From Alcanivorax sp. DSM 26293 (GTDB lineage: Bacteria; Pseudomonadota; Gammaproteobacteria; Pseudomonadales; Alcanivoracaceae): 64,000 nt of DNA. Location: positions 332,283-396,282 of the forward strand of contig NZ_FNUM01000002.1 of the NCBI RefSeq assembly GCF_900107995.1. The letters run 5' to 3'. Below are positions 53,436 to 63,394 of the stretch, piece after piece; positions within the stretch are counted from its first letter, which is position 1, and each line of letters begins with the position of its first letter. The position numbers and the translations under genes were made by a program. The notes beneath the pieces were generated by a model. That model was not told where the DNA came from and made no database searches. It saw only the letters and a list, made by a program, of their open reading frames with translations.

Positions 53436-55037
53436 ATGAAAAGAATTATTACTCTCGCCCTTTGTGTGGGCCTGGGAGTCCTCAGTGGTTGTGCCTCGAA
53501 ACAGTCACTGGATGAACTCCCGCCCATGCCAGCCGCCGAGCCTTCGGTGGACGATGTCAATCTCGCCAACGGCATGACAGAACCCTCTCCTCTGGAGAGA
53601 AAAAAGGAAAAAACGCAGGAAAACAATGATATATGGGTTAGGCTTCGACAGGGTTATGGCCTTGATCTGTCGATAGAAAACGATCGTATCCGCGTACAAC
53701 GAGACTGGTACGCCCGCCACCCGCAGTATTTCACCCGCGTCACCACCCGCTCCGAACGCTACCTGCATTACATCATCGAGCAAGCCGAAGCCCGCGATAT
53801 GCCTCTCGAGCTGGCATTACTGCCTATCGTGGAAAGCGCTTTCGACCCCTTCGCCTATTCCCATGGTCGTGCCGCCGGGCCCTGGCAGTTTATTCCTTCC
53901 ACTGGCGACTATTTCGGCATGAAGCGTACCTGGTGGCAGGACCAGCGACGGGACATTCTCAAGTCCACCAATGCCGCACTGGATTACCTTCAGCAGCTGT
54001 CCGACCGATTTGAGGGTGACTGGTTGCTGGCGCTGGCCTCCTACAATGCCGGCGGCGGTACGGTATCCAGGGCCATTCGCCGCAACGAAGAAGCCGGCAA
54101 ACCAACGGATTTCTGGAACCTGAGCCTGCCACGGGAAACCACCGCCTACGTTCCCAAGCTTCTGGCCATTGCCCAGATCGTTCAGGACCCGGACAGCTAC
54201 GGCGTGACCCTGCACCCGATCCGCAACGAGGCCTACTTCAGTACCGTGGATACGGGCGGCCAGATTGATCTGGCTCAGGCTGCGCGACTGGCTGATATTT
54301 CCGTGGAAGAACTCTACCTGCTGAATCCGGCCTACAATCGTTGGGCCACCTCCCCGGATGGCCCTCACCGGCTTCTGGTCCCGGCAGACCGGGAGGAACG
54401 CTTTTTGGCTGGCCTGGCCGAATTACCGAAAGATCAGCGTATGCGCTGGGCTCGCTATGAAATTCGTCCCGGTGACAACCTGGGCGCCATTGCCCGCAAA
54501 CACCGCACCACCCCCCAGGTACTGCGCAGCATCAACAAACTCAACGGCAACACCATCATCGCCGGGCGAACCTTGCTGATTCCGGGCCCCTCTTCCGGTG
54601 ATGACGACTACAGCCTGAGTGAAGAGGCGCGCTTGACTGCCAACCAGTCCCGGGAGCGCAAAGGCCGGCAACGGATCAATTACACGGTACAGTCCGGGGA
54701 TACACTCTGGGATATCTCCAGACGTTATAACGTGGGCGTAAAAGAGCTGGCCAAGTGGAACAACATGGCTCCCGGCGACAGCTTGCGTATCGGCCAGTCC
54801 CTGGCTGTGTGGAGCGAATCCCGCCAGGCCGCCAGCGCCGTTCCACCGGAAAACGACAAGATGGTCCGCAAGCTGCGCTACGCTGTTCGCAATGGTGACT
54901 CCTTGTATGCCATCGCAGACCGTTTTAATGTATCGGTCAATGACATCAAGAGCTGGAACGACCGCGTTGCCAGCAATCGTTACATTCAACCCGGGCAACG
55001 GCTGACACTCTACGTTGATATTCGCAAAACGTTCTAG
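53436..55037 (+). CDS. mltD: Membrane-bound lytic murein transglycosylase D, three LysM domains
   Basis: The start at 53436 (MKRIITLALCVGLGVLSGC) gives a 533-residue lipoprotein with lipobox LSGC; no strong ribosome site is visible. The SLT domain has LPIVESAFDPFAYSHGRAAG with the catalytic Glu and LLALASYNAGGGTVSRAI. Three LysM peptidoglycan-binding repeats follow: YEIRPGDNLGAIARKH, YTVQSGDTLWDISRRYN and YAVRNGDSLYAIADRFN, spaced by about 70 residues. MltD cleaves glycan strands during wall remodelling. Its 3' end overlaps the next gene by 23 bases. Confidence 0.94.
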   Translation: MKRIITLALCVGLGVLSGCASKQSLDELPPMPAAEPSVDDVNLANGMTEPSPLERKKEKTQENNDIWVRLRQGYGLDLSIENDRIRVQRDWYARHPQYFTRVTTRSERYLHYIIEQAEARDMPLELALLPIVESAFDPFAYSHGRAAGPWQFIPSTGDYFGMKRTWWQDQRRDILKSTNAALDYLQQLSDRFEGDWLLALASYNAGGGTVSRAIRRNEEAGKPTDFWNLSLPRETTAYVPKLLAIAQIVQDPDSYGVTLHPIRNEAYFSTVDTGGQIDLAQAARLADISVEELYLLNPAYNRWATSPDGPHRLLVPADREERFLAGLAELPKDQRMRWARYEIRPGDNLGAIARKHRTTPQVLRSINKLNGNTIIAGRTLLIPGPSSGDDDYSLSEEARLTANQSRERKGRQRINYTVQSGDTLWDISRRYNVGVKELAKWNNMAPGDSLRIGQSLAVWSESRQAASAVPPENDKMVRKLRYAVRNGDSLYAIADRFNVSVNDIKSWNDRVASNRYIQPGQRLTLYVDIRKTF

Positions 55038-56847
55038 ACCCTTCCTTGCCCTTGTGGCCCTGTTCCTCGGCGTGGTCTGCCACGCCGAGGTAACCCGCAG
55101 CCACGGCTATCATCCCTTCGGGGACCTGAAGTATCCCGCCGATTTCAGCCATTTCGACTACGTGAATCCCGACGCCCCGAAAGGGGGCTCCATCACCCTG
55201 TTCGGCAACGGCACCTTCGACAGCCTCAATCCCTATATCCTCAAGGGTCGCAGCCCTGCTGACACCCCCGGCATGCAGATGTACGGGGTGACCGAATTGG
55301 CGGACAGCCTGCTGATGGGCAGCCAGCCACATAACCCCCTGGGCGATGAAGCCGGTGCCGCCTACGGTCTGATCGCTGAGTGGCTGGAATACCCCGAGGA
55401 CCGGAGCTGGTGCGTATTCCGCCTCCGTGACCAGGCCCGTTTCCATGATGGTGAGCCGATCCGTGCTGACGATGTGGTATTCACCTTCAATATCCTGCGC
55501 GAAAAGGGTCACCCCGAATACAGTCTTCGCCTGGCGGATGTGGACAGCGTTGAAGCCTTGGACGAACGCACGGTCAGGTTCACCTTTACCGAGGGCCGCC
55601 GCGACCTGCCTCTGCTGGTGGGAGCCATCCCGATCCTGCCCCGCCATTATTGGCAGACCCATGATTTTGAACGGTCTACCCTGGAAGCGCCGGTGAGCAG
55701 TGGGCCCTACCGGGTTGCCGACGTTCAGGGCGGCAAGCAGGTCACATTCCAGAGGGTGGCGGATTACTGGGCCAAAGACCTGCCGGTGAACCGGGGACGG
55801 TACAACTTTGACCAAGTGGTATTCGAATTCTATCGGGATGCGGATGTGGGATTCGAAGCCTTCAAATCCGGTGCCTATGACCTTCACTACACCTACAGCT
55901 CAAAACGCTGGTCCACTGCCTTCGACTTTGCGGCCATGAAGGATGGCAGAGTGAAACGGGCGGAAATTCCCCACAGCGTGCCTCGACCGGTGCAGGCCTT
56001 CTTCTTCAACACTCGGCGGGCCCCCTTTGACGACCCCAATGTCCGTGAAGCTGCCGCCCTGTTGTTCGACTTTGAATGGTCCAACCGCAACCTGTTTGCC
56101 GATGCCTACACACGCACGGTGAGCTGGTTTCCCAATAGCCCCTACTCTGCCGATATTCCGGCAAGCGCCGAAGAGCAGGCCTTGCTGGAGGACTTCCGCA
56201 AGACGCTGCCGGCGGACTACTTTTCCGCAGACATTACCCCTCCGGTCAATGATGGTAGCGGCCAGATTCGCAACCGCATGCGTGAAGCGCTGGCCTTGCT
56301 GAAAGAGAGCGGCTGGCAGCTGCAAGGTAACCGACTGGTGAATGATGCCGGCAAACCGCTGCGTTTTACGGTTCTCAACTACCACAATCCCGGCATCTAC
56401 CGCATTCTGGCCCCCTGGTTTCGCAACCTGAAGCGCCTGGGAATCGATGCCGACTATCGGGAGGTCGACCCCTCGGCCTACAAGGAAAAACTGGATAATT
56501 TCCAGTACGACGTGGTGCTCTTCGTGCTTCCCATGCGTGACTACCCCGGCCCGGAACTGAAAGACTATTTCCTGTCCAGCAGTGCTGACATTTCCGGCAG
56601 CCGTAACCTGGCAGGCATTGCCGACCCGGTGGTGGACTTCCTGGTCAAACGTGCGCTGGCGGCTGATACCGAAGCCGACTATACCCTTGCCTTGAAAGCG
56701 CTGGACCGTCGTTTACGCTACCAGCACTACGGTGTACTGAACTATCATATCCGCCATCACAGGATCGCCTGGTGGGACAAGTTCGCCAGGCCCCCGGAAC
56801 CAATCCCCTATGGCCTGGGTCTCGATACCTGGTGGATGAAACAATAA
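55015..56847 (+). CDS. Extracellular solute-binding protein, YejA-like (copy 1)
   Basis: The 610-residue periplasmic protein probably uses a TTG start at 55015 (reads MIFAKRSRPFLALVALFL), giving a signal peptide cut near CHA-EVT. It overlaps mltD by 23 bases. PADFSHFDYVNPDAPKGG, FDSLNPYILKG, WLEYPEDRSWCVFRL and ADDVVFTFNIL are family 5 (peptide) binding-protein signatures of the YejA subgroup. It delivers oligopeptides or microcin-like compounds to the YejBEF transporter. It is followed 12 bases later by a same-length paralogue. Confidence 0.9.
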   Translation: MIFAKRSRPFLALVALFLGVVCHAEVTRSHGYHPFGDLKYPADFSHFDYVNPDAPKGGSITLFGNGTFDSLNPYILKGRSPADTPGMQMYGVTELADSLLMGSQPHNPLGDEAGAAYGLIAEWLEYPEDRSWCVFRLRDQARFHDGEPIRADDVVFTFNILREKGHPEYSLRLADVDSVEALDERTVRFTFTEGRRDLPLLVGAIPILPRHYWQTHDFERSTLEAPVSSGPYRVADVQGGKQVTFQRVADYWAKDLPVNRGRYNFDQVVFEFYRDADVGFEAFKSGAYDLHYTYSSKRWSTAFDFAAMKDGRVKRAEIPHSVPRPVQAFFFNTRRAPFDDPNVREAAALLFDFEWSNRNLFADAYTRTVSWFPNSPYSADIPASAEEQALLEDFRKTLPADYFSADITPPVNDGSGQIRNRMREALALLKESGWQLQGNRLVNDAGKPLRFTVLNYHNPGIYRILAPWFRNLKRLGIDADYREVDPSAYKEKLDNFQYDVVLFVLPMRDYPGPELKDYFLSSSADISGSRNLAGIADPVVDFLVKRALAADTEADYTLALKALDRRLRYQHYGVLNYHIRHHRIAWWDKFARPPEPIPYGLGLDTWWMKQ

Positions 56848-56859
56848 CAAGGAGTCGAT

Positions 56860-58692
56860 ATGGCCATTCACGGCACCATTCGCACGCGAATGCTGCGTGG
56901 GCTGTTTCTTGGTCTGTGTGTTTGCACCGGCCTGGCAAATGCCGAGATTCACAGGGGGCATGCCATCGCCATGCATGGCGAGCCGCTCTACCCCGCTGAT
57001 TTTACCCACTTCAACTACACCAACCCGAATGCCCCCAAGGGCGGCGAGCTGCGCCTGCACGTTGTCGGCAGCTTTGACTCGCTCAATCCCTTTGTGCCCA
57101 AGGGACGGCCTGCCGCCGGCATGGGCGCCACCGACAATTCGTACCTTTACGATTCACTGACCGTTCGTGGCGAAGATGAACCTTTCACCCAGTACGGCCT
57201 GTTGGCAGAAACCATCGAATGGCCCGATGACCGCAGCTGGGTCCGCTACCACCTGCACGAAGAGGCCACTTTCTCGGATGGCCACCCGGTGCGCGCAGAA
57301 GACGTGGCCTGGACCTTCAATACCCTGTTAGAAAAAGGGCGCCCCTTCTACAGCTACTACTATGCGGAAGTGGACCGGGTGGAAGTGCAGGACCCGCTTA
57401 CCGTGACCTTTCACTTCGCCAACGACAGCGTCAACAAGGAGCTGCCACTGATCATTGGCCAGTTACCGATTCTTCCCAAGCATATCTGGGAGGAAAAAGA
57501 ATTCGGCAAGGACGGCATGGCCATTCCCGTGGGGTCCGGCCCGTACCGCATTATCAAGGCAGACCCGGGCAAACAGATCGTTTATCAGCGCCGCGACGAT
57601 TACTGGGCCAGGGACCTTCCCGTAATGAAAGGCCGGAATAACTTCGGCACCATCACCTATGATTACTATCTGGAAGGCAACGTGGCACTGGAAGCCTTCA
57701 AAAGCGGCAACTACGACTGGCGCCACGAAAACAATTCCAAACTGTGGGCCACCGCCTACAAGGGACCCGCGTTCGCCAAGGGTGAGATCAAGACCGAATC
57801 CGTCACGCATCATAATCCCTGGGGCGCCCAGGGCTTCCTGTTCAATCTGCGCAAGCCGCTTTTTCAGGACAAGACGTTGCGCAAGGCCATCGGCTATGCC
57901 TTTGATTTCGAATGGTCCAACAACAATCTCTTCTACGGCCAGTACAAGCGTAACCGGAGCTACTTTGAAAACTCCGATATGGCAGCCACCGGACTTCCCT
58001 CCAAAGCCGAGCTGGCCCTGCTCGAACCCTACCGCGACCAACTCCCGGAAGAAGTCTTTACCCGGGAATATCAACCCCCGAAAAGCGACGGTTCAGGCAG
58101 GCCCCGGGAAAACCTGCGCACGGCGCAGGAGCTGCTGAAAGCCGCCGGTTACCAATTTCGTGAAGGCACCCTGTACACGCCCGATGGTAAACCGGTGCAA
58201 TTTGAAATCATGCTGGGTTCCCCCGCGTTTGAACGGATCGTGCTGCCCTTCTCCCGCAATCTGAAGGCCCTCGGTATCAAGGCCAATGTGGTTACCATTG
58301 ATTCCGCCCAATACGTGGAACGCCTTCGGCACTTTGAGTTCGATATGGTGGTGGGCCGTATCGGCCAGTCCAGCTCCCCGGGTAACGAGCAGAAAGAATA
58401 CTGGAGCTCGGAAGCCGCCAAACAGACTGACAGCCGCAACCTGATCGGCATCCAGAACCCGGTGGTTGACGCTCTGGTAGACAAGATTATTGCCGCTCCG
58501 AGCCGGGAGGCACTGGTTACCAGCTGCCAGGCCCTGGACCGGGTGCTGCAATGGAATTATTACAGTGTGCTTAACTGGTACACGGATCAGCACCGTATCG
58601 CCTACCAGTCGCGGCTGCGACACCCGGAGTTTGGCAAGTACGTCCCACTCGATACCTCACTGGATACCTGGTGGGATAGCACCGCGAAATGA
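56860..58692 (+). CDS. yejA: Extracellular solute-binding protein, YejA-like (copy 2)
   Basis: A second 610-residue binding protein, starting [17 protein letters not shown] after AAGGAG. The signal peptide is cut near [35 protein letters not shown] and [14 protein letters not shown] show that it is a paralogue of the preceding gene, diverged but colinear along its length. It ends in an ATGA overlap with yejB. Two binding proteins probably widen the peptide range of one transporter. Confidence 0.92.
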   Translation: MAIHGTIRTRMLRGLFLGLCVCTGLANAEIHRGHAIAMHGEPLYPADFTHFNYTNPNAPKGGELRLHVVGSFDSLNPFVPKGRPAAGMGATDNSYLYDSLTVRGEDEPFTQYGLLAETIEWPDDRSWVRYHLHEEATFSDGHPVRAEDVAWTFNTLLEKGRPFYSYYYAEVDRVEVQDPLTVTFHFANDSVNKELPLIIGQLPILPKHIWEEKEFGKDGMAIPVGSGPYRIIKADPGKQIVYQRRDDYWARDLPVMKGRNNFGTITYDYYLEGNVALEAFKSGNYDWRHENNSKLWATAYKGPAFAKGEIKTESVTHHNPWGAQGFLFNLRKPLFQDKTLRKAIGYAFDFEWSNNNLFYGQYKRNRSYFENSDMAATGLPSKAELALLEPYRDQLPEEVFTREYQPPKSDGSGRPRENLRTAQELLKAAGYQFREGTLYTPDGKPVQFEIMLGSPAFERIVLPFSRNLKALGIKANVVTIDSAQYVERLRHFEFDMVVGRIGQSSSPGNEQKEYWSSEAAKQTDSRNLIGIQNPVVDALVDKIIAAPSREALVTSCQALDRVLQWNYYSVLNWYTDQHRIAYQSRLRHPEFGKYVPLDTSLDTWWDSTAK

Positions 58693-59765
58693 AACTCTAT
58701 ATCAGCAAACGCCTGCTGCTGGTGCTGCCGACCCTGTTCGGCATTCTGCTGCTGAACTTTGTCGTTATCCAGGCCGCTCCGGGCGGCCCGGTTGAAAAGA
58801 CACTGGCCGAACTCCAGGGGGTTGGCACCGGCGGTGCCGGCAGCAGTTTTGCCGGCAGCAGCGCCGACACCATGACGGGGGGCAACTACCAGAATGCCAA
58901 GGGTCTGCCCCCTGAGCTGGTGGAACGCATCGAGAAAATGTACGGCTTCGACAAGCCCGCCCACGAGCGTTTCTGGTTAATGATCAAGAATTACTTCACC
59001 GGCAATTTTGGTGAATCCTATTACCGTGATCGCTCGGTGACCGAACTGATCCTGGAGCGTCTGCCGGTGTCCATTTCTCTCGGTCTGTGGAGCACCGTGA
59101 TCGCCTATCTGGTATCCATACCGCTGGGCATCCGCAAGGCAGTGAAGGACGGCAGCCGCTTCGATGTGTGGAGCAGCACCGCCATCATCATCGGTTTTGC
59201 CATTCCCAGCTTCCTGCTCGGCCTGTTGCTGATCGTCCTCTTCGCGGGCGGCTCCTACTTCGAGTGGTTCCCGCTGAGGGGGCTGACCTCGGATAATTTC
59301 GATGAACTGAGCTTTCTGGGCAAGGTGGGCGATTATCTCTGGCACATTACCCTCCCCACCATCGCCATTGTCGCCGGCAACTTTGCCACCCTCTCCATGC
59401 TGACCAAGAATTCCTTCATGGACGAGATTCGCAAGCAATATGTGCAGACCGCCCGTGCCAAGGGACTTACCGAAAAACAGGTGCTTTACGGCCATGTGTT
59501 TCGCAATGCCATGCTGATCATCATCGCCGGCTTTCCAGCGGCCTTTATCAGCATGTTTTTCACAGGTGTGCTGCTGATCGAATATATCTTCTCGCTGGAC
59601 GGTCTCGGACTGCTGGGGTTCGAATCGGTGATCAGTCGGGATTACCCGGTGGTGTTCGGCACCCTCTTCATCTTCACCCTGTTCAGTCTGGTGATGAAAC
59701 TGATCAGTGATCTGACCTATATGTGGGTGGACCCGCGTATTGATTTCGAGCGGAGGGATCATTGA
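58689..59765 (+). CDS. yejB: Peptide ABC transporter permease YejB
   Basis: The 358-residue permease begins [20 protein letters not shown] and carries the glycine/serine-rich insertion [17 protein letters not shown] after the first membrane segment, typical of YejB. The BPD permease loop is [20 protein letters not shown]. The start overlaps the binding-protein stop as ATGA. It forms the inner-membrane channel with YejE. Confidence 0.94.
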   Translation: MKLYISKRLLLVLPTLFGILLLNFVVIQAAPGGPVEKTLAELQGVGTGGAGSSFAGSSADTMTGGNYQNAKGLPPELVERIEKMYGFDKPAHERFWLMIKNYFTGNFGESYYRDRSVTELILERLPVSISLGLWSTVIAYLVSIPLGIRKAVKDGSRFDVWSSTAIIIGFAIPSFLLGLLLIVLFAGGSYFEWFPLRGLTSDNFDELSFLGKVGDYLWHITLPTIAIVAGNFATLSMLTKNSFMDEIRKQYVQTARAKGLTEKQVLYGHVFRNAMLIIIAGFPAAFISMFFTGVLLIEYIFSLDGLGLLGFESVISRDYPVVFGTLFIFTLFSLVMKLISDLTYMWVDPRIDFERRDH

Positions 59766-60817
59766 TGCCTCTGTCCACGTTCCTCAAGCCAGCCTGGTCG
59801 AATCCCGTGTGGGCTCGGCAGTGGCAGGCATTCCGCAGTAACCGGCGTGGCTACTGGTCCCTGTGGTTATTTCTGTTTCTGTTTATCCTCAGCCTGGGCG
59901 CCGAGCTGGTAGCCAATGAGAAGCCATTACTGGTTAGCTACGAGGGTGAGTTCTATGTGCCGGTGGCAAAGGTTTATCCGGAAACCACGTTCGGCGGTTT
60001 TTTCGAATCCGAAGCCAACTACCGGGATCCGGTGGTCAAGGACCTGATCAACGACAAGGGATGGATGCTTTGGCCTCCCATTCGTTTCAGCTACAACACC
60101 ATCAATTACGACCTGGACGTTCCCGCCCCGGCACCGCCCTCTTCAGAAAACTGGCTGGGCACTGACGATCAGGGCCGCGATATTCTTGCCGGTCTGATCT
60201 ACGGGTTTCGTATTTCGGTATTGTTCGGGCTGATACTGACCATCCTCTCGAGCATCGTGGGGATCATTGTCGGCGCTATCCAGGGTTACTATGGCGGCAA
60301 GCTGGACCTGTTCGGGCAGCGTTTCATCGAAATCTGGTCAAGCATGCCCACCCTCTTCCTGATCATCATTATTTCCAGCTTCCTGATTCCCAGTTTCTGG
60401 ACACTGCTGGCCATCATGCTGCTGTTCTCCTGGATGACACTGGTCGATCTGGTACGGGCGGAGTTTCTTCGCTGTCGCAACATGGACTATGTCCGTTCCG
60501 CAAAAGCCATGGGCGTAGGGACACCGGTCATCATGTTTCGCCATATGCTGCCCAATGCCATGGTGGCAACGCTGACCTTCTTGCCGTTCATTCTCAATAG
60601 CGCGGTGGTCACCCTCACCTCCCTGGATTTTATCGGTTTCGGGCTGCCACCCGATGCCCCTTCACTGGGACGCCTGGTCGGCCAGGGCAAGGCCAACCTG
60701 CATGCTCCGTGGATCGGTATCAGTGTGTTTGCCACACTGACGCTGATGCTGACCTTGCTGGTCTTCATCGGTGAGGCCGTCCGGGATGCCTTCGACACGA
60801 GGAAGTTCCTGCAATGA
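59765..60817 (+). CDS. yejE: Peptide ABC transporter permease YejE
   Basis: The 350-residue permease begins [20 protein letters not shown]. The ATG at 59765 overlaps the yejB stop (TGATG) and follows CGGAGGG. It has an OppC-type N-terminal segment, a large periplasmic loop, LGTDDQGRDILAGLIYGFR and the ATPase-contact loop DYVRSAKAMGVGTPVIMFRH. It ends in an ATGA overlap with yejF. It pairs with YejB. Confidence 0.94.
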   Translation: MPLSTFLKPAWSNPVWARQWQAFRSNRRGYWSLWLFLFLFILSLGAELVANEKPLLVSYEGEFYVPVAKVYPETTFGGFFESEANYRDPVVKDLINDKGWMLWPPIRFSYNTINYDLDVPAPAPPSSENWLGTDDQGRDILAGLIYGFRISVLFGLILTILSSIVGIIVGAIQGYYGGKLDLFGQRFIEIWSSMPTLFLIIIISSFLIPSFWTLLAIMLLFSWMTLVDLVRAEFLRCRNMDYVRSAKAMGVGTPVIMFRHMLPNAMVATLTFLPFILNSAVVTLTSLDFIGFGLPPDAPSLGRLVGQGKANLHAPWIGISVFATLTLMLTLLVFIGEAVRDAFDTRKFLQ

Positions 60818-62388
60818 GCTTGCTGACCTTACGTGGCCTGACCATCCGCTTTGGGCAACAGCGGGTTGTCGATGATATGTCACTGGATCTCGAGCCAGGC
60901 CACATGCTGGCACTGGTAGGAGAATCCGGCTCCGGCAAGTCGCTCACTGCCATGTCTTTGCTCGATTTACTGCCCGAGAGCGCCATCTGGGAAGCCGAGA
61001 CGCTGACGTTGGGCGGTGAGAACCTGCTGGGTCTCAACGAGAATCGCAAGCGTTCCCTGCGTGGGGGCCGTATCGGCACTATTTTCCAGGAACCGCTGAC
61101 CGCGCTGAATCCGTTACACACGGTGGAAAAGCAGATCAGTGAAAGCCTGTTCGTCCACCAGGGCATGAGTCGGCAGAAAGCCCGTGAGCGCTGCCTGGAA
61201 CTGCTTGGGCAGGTTGAGCTGCCCACCACCGACGAGATGCTGGCGCGCTACCCGCATCAGCTCAGCGGCGGCCAACGGCAACGTGTCATGATCGCCATGG
61301 CGCTGGCCAACGATCCCCAGATTCTGATTGCCGACGAGCCCACCACGGCACTGGATGTGACGGTTCAGGAAACCATCCTTACCCTGATCAAACGCCTTCA
61401 GAATGAGCTGGGACTCTCCATCCTGCTGATTAGCCATGACCTGGGCGTCGTCAGCCGTTTTGCCGATGATATTGTCGTTATGCATAACGGCAAAAAGGTA
61501 GAGGCCGGGCCCACCGCTCAGGTGCTCCAGTCACCCAAAGAAGCCTACACCCGTCATTTGATCGAGTCGGAGCCGCGGGGAAAGATGCCCCCGCTGAATG
61601 ATGACGCCCCTCTCCTGCTCGATGCCAGTGACATCGCCGTGACCTTCAAGGAACGTCGACGCAGCCTCTTTTCACCTGCCCCACTGTTCCATGCCGTGGA
61701 TCGTATTGATCTCAACCTTCGCCGCGGGGAAACCCTGGGCATTGTCGGCGAGTCCGGTTCGGGCAAGTCCACCCTGGCCCTGGCGCTACTGAGGCTGATT
61801 AGGAGCGAGGGGCGCATCATCATGGACGGCCACGACCTGCATAGCCTGAATCAGCGCCAGATGCGTGACTGGCGCCGTCGCCTGCAGGTGGTCTTTCAGG
61901 ACCCGTTCGGCAGCCTCAACCCCCGCATGACCGTGGGCCAGATTGTGGCGGAAGGCCTGGCAGTACATGCCAGCAACCTGTCCCGCCAGGAACGGGACAT
62001 GAAGGTGGCGCAGATCCTCGAGGAAGTGGATCTCCCGGCATCGGCACAGGGCCGTTACCCCCATGAGTTTTCCGGTGGCCAGCGACAGCGTATCGCCATC
62101 GCCCGGGCCCTGATCATGGAACCGGAGCTGCTGATTCTGGATGAGCCCACTTCCGCCCTGGATCGGAGCGTGCAATATCAGATTCTCGAGCTACTGAAGT
62201 CTCTTCAGAAGAAACATGATCTCAGCTATCTGTTTATCAGCCATGATCTGAAAGTCATACGGTCCATCTGTCACCGGGTCATGGTGATGAAAGATGGCAA
62301 AGTGGTGGAACACGGCGAGACCGAGGCCGTTTTCGACCAGCCGCAACACGGTTACACCCTTAAGTTGATGTCCGCCGCCTTCGCCTGA
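60814..62388 (+). CDS. yejF: Peptide ABC transporter duplicated ATPase YejF
   Basis: The 524-residue protein has two complete ABC ATPase domains: Walker A GESGSGKSLTAM and GESGSGKSTLAL, signature LSGGQRQRVMIAM and FSGGQRQRIAIAR, and Walker B ILIADEPTTALD and LILDEPTSALD. Such tandem ATPases power YejABEF peptide uptake, which in E. coli also brings in microcin C. It closes the operon; fabI begins 133 bases later. Confidence 0.95.
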   Translation: MSLLTLRGLTIRFGQQRVVDDMSLDLEPGHMLALVGESGSGKSLTAMSLLDLLPESAIWEAETLTLGGENLLGLNENRKRSLRGGRIGTIFQEPLTALNPLHTVEKQISESLFVHQGMSRQKARERCLELLGQVELPTTDEMLARYPHQLSGGQRQRVMIAMALANDPQILIADEPTTALDVTVQETILTLIKRLQNELGLSILLISHDLGVVSRFADDIVVMHNGKKVEAGPTAQVLQSPKEAYTRHLIESEPRGKMPPLNDDAPLLLDASDIAVTFKERRRSLFSPAPLFHAVDRIDLNLRRGETLGIVGESGSGKSTLALALLRLIRSEGRIIMDGHDLHSLNQRQMRDWRRRLQVVFQDPFGSLNPRMTVGQIVAEGLAVHASNLSRQERDMKVAQILEEVDLPASAQGRYPHEFSGGQRQRIAIARALIMEPELLILDEPTSALDRSVQYQILELLKSLQKKHDLSYLFISHDLKVIRSICHRVMVMKDGKVVEHGETEAVFDQPQHGYTLKLMSAAFA

Positions 62389-62458
62389 AGAAGGCACCGG
62401 GAAACACACCGTTGCATTTGTCAGCCCGTGAAGAGACGTCAAACCCGCTTTAATTGCC

Positions 62459-62464
62459 TATACT
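62459..62464 (+). promoter_or_regulatory. Possible fabI -10 element
   Basis: TATACT lies 58 bases before the fabI start, in the yejF-fabI gap. No good -35 box sits at the usual spacing, so the promoter call is weak. Confidence 0.25.
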
Positions 62465-62521
62465 TGGCCCAGTCGTTATGTTGGCCACCAATCGGAACAA
62501 CCAGAACCACGAGGGATGACC

Positions 62522-63322
62522 ATGGGATTTCTAGCAGGCAAACGCTACCTGATTGTCGGCGTCGCCAGTGACCGCTCCATTGCCACAGGTATCGCCGAAG
62601 CAATGCATCGCGAGGGTGCTGAGCTGGCCTTTACCTTCCAGAACGAGAAACTGAAAAGCCGGGTCGTGAAAGCGGCCGAACGCTATGGCAGTAGCGAAGC
62701 CCTGTGCTACCCCTGCGATGTGGCAAGCGATGAAGAAATCGAGGCAGTGTTCACCTCCCTGGGCAAGCAGTGGGACGGTCTGGATGGCATTATCCATGCG
62801 GTGGGCTTTGCCCCCGGCAATGAGCTGGATGGCAACTTTGCCGACGTGGCCACCCGGGAAGGCTTCCGTATCGCCCATGATATTTCCAGCTACAGCTTCG
62901 TTGCCCTGGCCAAGGCCGGCCGCCAGATGATGGCCAACCGCAATGGTTCCCTGCTGACCCTGACCTATCATGCCGCCCGACAAACCGTGCCGAACTACAA
63001 CGTGATGGGTCTGGCCAAGGCGAGCCTGGAAGCCTCTGTCCGGTATCTGGCTTCCAGCATGGGCCCGGATGGCATCCGCGTGAACGGCATCTCTGCCGGC
63101 CCGATCCGCACCCTGGCAGCATCCGGTATCAAGAAATTTCGCAGCATGCTGGACTACAATGCCGCCAAAGCGCCTTTGCGTCGCAATGTGACCATCGAGG
63201 AAGTGGGTAACGTAGCCGCTTTCCTGTGCTCTGATCTGGCTTCCGGCATTACCGGTGAAATCACCTACGTCGATGCCGGGGCAAGCACCGTATCCATGCC
63301 TTTCGAAATGGATAGCGAGTAA
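62522..63322 (+). CDS. fabI: NADH-dependent enoyl-[acyl-carrier-protein] reductase FabI
   Basis: FabI carries out the last reduction of each fatty acid elongation cycle and is the target of triclosan-type inhibitors. The 266-residue protein (ATG at 62522, with GAGGG at proper spacing; an ATG at 62516 is too close) has the cofactor motif [14 protein letters not shown] and the active-site region [20 protein letters not shown] with both Tyr and Lys of the Y-x6-K set, plus [17 protein letters not shown]. The usual SYLGAE is replaced by TYHAAR, as in some Pseudomonas-type FabI. Confidence 0.95.
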   Translation: MGFLAGKRYLIVGVASDRSIATGIAEAMHREGAELAFTFQNEKLKSRVVKAAERYGSSEALCYPCDVASDEEIEAVFTSLGKQWDGLDGIIHAVGFAPGNELDGNFADVATREGFRIAHDISSYSFVALAKAGRQMMANRNGSLLTLTYHAARQTVPNYNVMGLAKASLEASVRYLASSMGPDGIRVNGISAGPIRTLAASGIKKFRSMLDYNAAKAPLRRNVTIEEVGNVAAFLCSDLASGITGEITYVDAGASTVSMPFEMDSE

Positions 63323-63345
63323 CCCCGAAACAGACCATTCAGCAC

Positions 63346-63380
63346 AAAAAAAAGCTCACCATCGCTGGTGAGCTTTTTTT
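63346..63380. terminator. Bidirectional terminator between fabI and ppiD
   Basis: AAAAAAAAGCTCACC and GGTGAGCTTTTTTT form a strong hairpin with T-runs on both strands, between convergent genes. Confidence 0.95.
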
Positions 63381-63394
63381 GTGCCCTGGTCAGG

